DNA from: RUG11894 sp964344335
GTDB lineage: Bacteria; Bacillota; Clostridia; Peptostreptococcales; Anaerovoracaceae
Reading direction: 5' to 3'
Length of the DNA: 6,490 nucleotides
NCBI GenBank assembly: GCA_964344335.1
Contig: CAYFMW010000036.1
Coordinates: 1 to 6,490 of the forward strand
Shown here: positions 5,387 to 6,490 of the stretch, one piece after another
Layout of the letters: each line of letters opens with the position of its first letter
Position numbering within the stretch: the first letter of the stretch is position 1
The notes under the pieces: model-generated
Told to the model about the DNA's origin: nothing
Database searches by the model: none
The model's input: only the letters and a program-made list of their open reading frames with translations
Position numbers and translations under genes: made by a program

Positions 5387-6091
5387 ATGGATACAAAAAT
5401 ATTTCGTAAGTTCAGCTACGGTCTATATATGGTTTCCTCCAAAAGGGGAGATAAGATCAACGGTCAAATTGCCAATACGGTTTTTCAGATTTCGTCGGAT
5501 CCGGCGACTATTGGAATTAGTGTTAACAGAGGAAATTTGACAAACGAATATATTAAAGAAAGCGGAGTCTTTGCGGTCTCGGTATTGCCGGAATCGGCGC
5601 CGATGAGCCTAATCGGACATTTCGGCTTCCAATCCGGTCGAGATGTCGATAAATTCAAGACCATCCCGTATAAGCTTGGGAATACCGGCGCACCCCTGCT
5701 TTTGGAGAATTCCATCGGCTTCGTGGAGGCGGAAGTTATGGCTTTCGTAGAAGCTGAAACCCACACTGTTTTTATCGGTAAGGTTGTGGGGGCGGAAGTG
5801 TTTACGCAGGAAGAGCCGATGACCTATGCTTATTATCATTTTTTGAAGCAGGGAAAGGTGGCTCAAAAGGCGGTAGGAACAACGCAAGAGGTACCCGTAC
5901 ATGAAGATGCTAAAGCCGCGGAGGAAAACGCCGGCGGGAAATATGTATGCTCTGTCTGTGGATATGTGTATGATCCAACCGTAGGTGATTCCGGTGCAGG
6001 TATAGTTCCCGGAACGGCCTTTGAAGATCTGCCGGAGGATTGGAGATGTCCAATCTGCGGTGTCAGCAAGGATAAATTCAGAGCAGAATAA
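5387..6091 (+). CDS. hrb: Flavin reductase-rubredoxin fusion (high-molecular-weight rubredoxin type)
   Basis: The protein has 234 residues and two domains. Residues 1 to about 155 are an FMN-binding flavin reductase-like domain (MDTKIFRKFSYGLYMVSS, then QIANTVFQISSDPATIGISVN). A charged, Ala-rich linker of about 30 residues leads to a rubredoxin at 185-234 with iron ligands Cys188, Cys191, Cys221 and Cys224 (CSVC and CPIC) and the usual GIVPGTAFEDLPEDW core. This layout and length match Hrb of Moorella, an NAD(P)H-oxidising rubredoxin that passes electrons to the flavodiiron protein FprA for O2 or NO reduction. No fprA is visible here. The start at 5387 is chosen because homologues begin with this MDTK-like sequence; an upstream in-frame ATG at 5336 would overlap the DUF1858 gene and add 17 basic residues. 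AAAGGA at 5367-5372 is a rather distant ribosome site. The gene looks intact. Confidence 0.88.
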   Translation: MDTKIFRKFSYGLYMVSSKRGDKINGQIANTVFQISSDPATIGISVNRGNLTNEYIKESGVFAVSVLPESAPMSLIGHFGFQSGRDVDKFKTIPYKLGNTGAPLLLENSIGFVEAEVMAFVEAETHTVFIGKVVGAEVFTQEEPMTYAYYHFLKQGKVAQKAVGTTQEVPVHEDAKAAEENAGGKYVCSVCGYVYDPTVGDSGAGIVPGTAFEDLPEDWRCPICGVSKDKFRAE

Positions 6092-6123
6092 TTAGTATTA
6101 TCAAATTAGAAATTCTCCCCGAT

Positions 6124-6432
6124 TTGGATGAGGGCGGTTATGTGGCTTCTTATCCGGAGCTTCCGGGTTGCATTACTGTCGGCGATTCCATAGAGGATGT
6201 GGCGAGGAATGCTCTTGATGCAAAAAGGGAATGGCTCATCGCTGCATTGGAAGATGGCATCGCAATCAATGAGCCTACCTCGCTGAATGACTATTCCGGC
6301 CAGTTTAAACTTAGAATTCCGAAAAGCCTTCATAAGTCTTTGGCGGAAAACTCCAAAAGAGAAGGCATAAGCATGAATCAATACTGCGTTTATTTGCTTT
6401 CTAAGAACGACGCACTGGAGCATGCATTGTAA
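6124..6432 (+). CDS. hicB: HicB-family antitoxin, start codon unclear or lost
   Basis: HicB antitoxins neutralise the HicA mRNA interferase and repress their own operon. The N-terminal partial-RNase-H-like fold is shown by DEGGYVASYPELPGCITVGDSIEDVARNALDAKREWL (broken here by no gap), and the C-terminal ribbon-helix-helix DNA-binding part by FKLRIPKSLHKSLAENSKREGISMNQYCVYLLSKN. The given start is a TTG without a ribosome site, inside the first conserved block. Family-like sequence (IKLEILPDLDEGG) reaches back to about 6100, and the frame is open from 6076, but it holds no ATG or GTG there. So either the 5' end was lost at a joint near 6092-6102 or a rare ATT/ATC start is used. No hicA is found upstream, where rubredoxin ends at 6091, nor in the 58 bases downstream, so the antitoxin is orphaned within the window. 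Confidence 0.78.
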   Translation: MDEGGYVASYPELPGCITVGDSIEDVARNALDAKREWLIAALEDGIAINEPTSLNDYSGQFKLRIPKSLHKSLAENSKREGISMNQYCVYLLSKNDALEHAL

Positions 6433-6441
6433 ATTCACATG

Positions 6442-6490
6442 CTAATACCGCCAAATCCTCACTTCGTAGGGATGAAACTCGCTCGGGGGC
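6442..6490 (-). CDS. Possible C-terminal end of an unidentified gene
   Basis: The minus strand from the right edge reads 15 codons, PPSEFHPYEVRIWRY, then a TAG at 6442-6444. The aromatic/basic ending resembles the last beta strand of some carbohydrate-active enzymes (PYEVRIY-like ends), but 15 residues cannot establish a family. If real, it converges on hicB with only nine bases between the two stop codons, and no terminator hairpin is visible between them. Confidence 0.3.
   Translation of the reverse strand, partial: PPSEFHPYEVRIWRY

Overview
The window reads as DNA from an anaerobic Bacillota, most likely a clostridium. Evidence for this is the strong AGGAGG-type ribosome sites, a fabG-fabF-fabZ cluster with a FabT-like MarR regulator, a flavin reductase-rubredoxin fusion of the Moorella Hrb type, a DUF1858 protein and a DUF4125 protein. 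I cannot name a genus.

Layout. Positions 1-1346 are read on the minus strand: a GC-rich RNase J-like metallo-beta-lactamase (MBL) fold hydrolase gene, followed after 42 bases by a lower-GC gene that runs off the left edge. From about 1352 the plus strand takes over with the 3' part of fabG, a shortened fabF, intact fabZ, an intact MarR regulator, a birA lacking its 3' end, a DUF4125 gene lacking its 5' end, an intact isochorismatase-family hydrolase, a DUF1858 redox protein, an Hrb-like flavin reductase-rubredoxin, and a hicB-type antitoxin without a clear start codon. At the right edge about 15 codons of a minus-strand gene end facing hicB. No stretch of 300 bases or more lacks a gene, and I saw no tRNA, rRNA, CRISPR array, insertion sequence or convincing terminator.

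How the genes fit. FabG, FabF and FabZ are successive enzymes of the type II fatty-acid elongation cycle, the MarR protein is the likely regulator of that cluster, and BirA would biotinylate the acetyl-CoA carboxylase carrier protein that feeds it. DUF1858 and Hrb form a small redox pair, plausibly for O2 or NO detoxification in an anaerobe.

The most unusual property is structural. At least four places look like rearrangement or deletion joints: inside the MBL gene (about 885-896), between the head-to-head 5'-truncated MBL and fabG genes (about 1352-1375), inside fabF (about 1876-1884, losing about 230 residues including the catalytic Cys), and between birA and the DUF4125 gene (about 3932-3944). 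A fifth possible one lies in front of hicB. Intact genes lie between them. Such clustering suggests a chimeric or lossy assembly or amplification product at least as strongly as real genome decay. The best candidate for unexplored biology is the left-edge pair, an RNase J-like hydrolase beside a possible PD-(D/E)XK nuclease.
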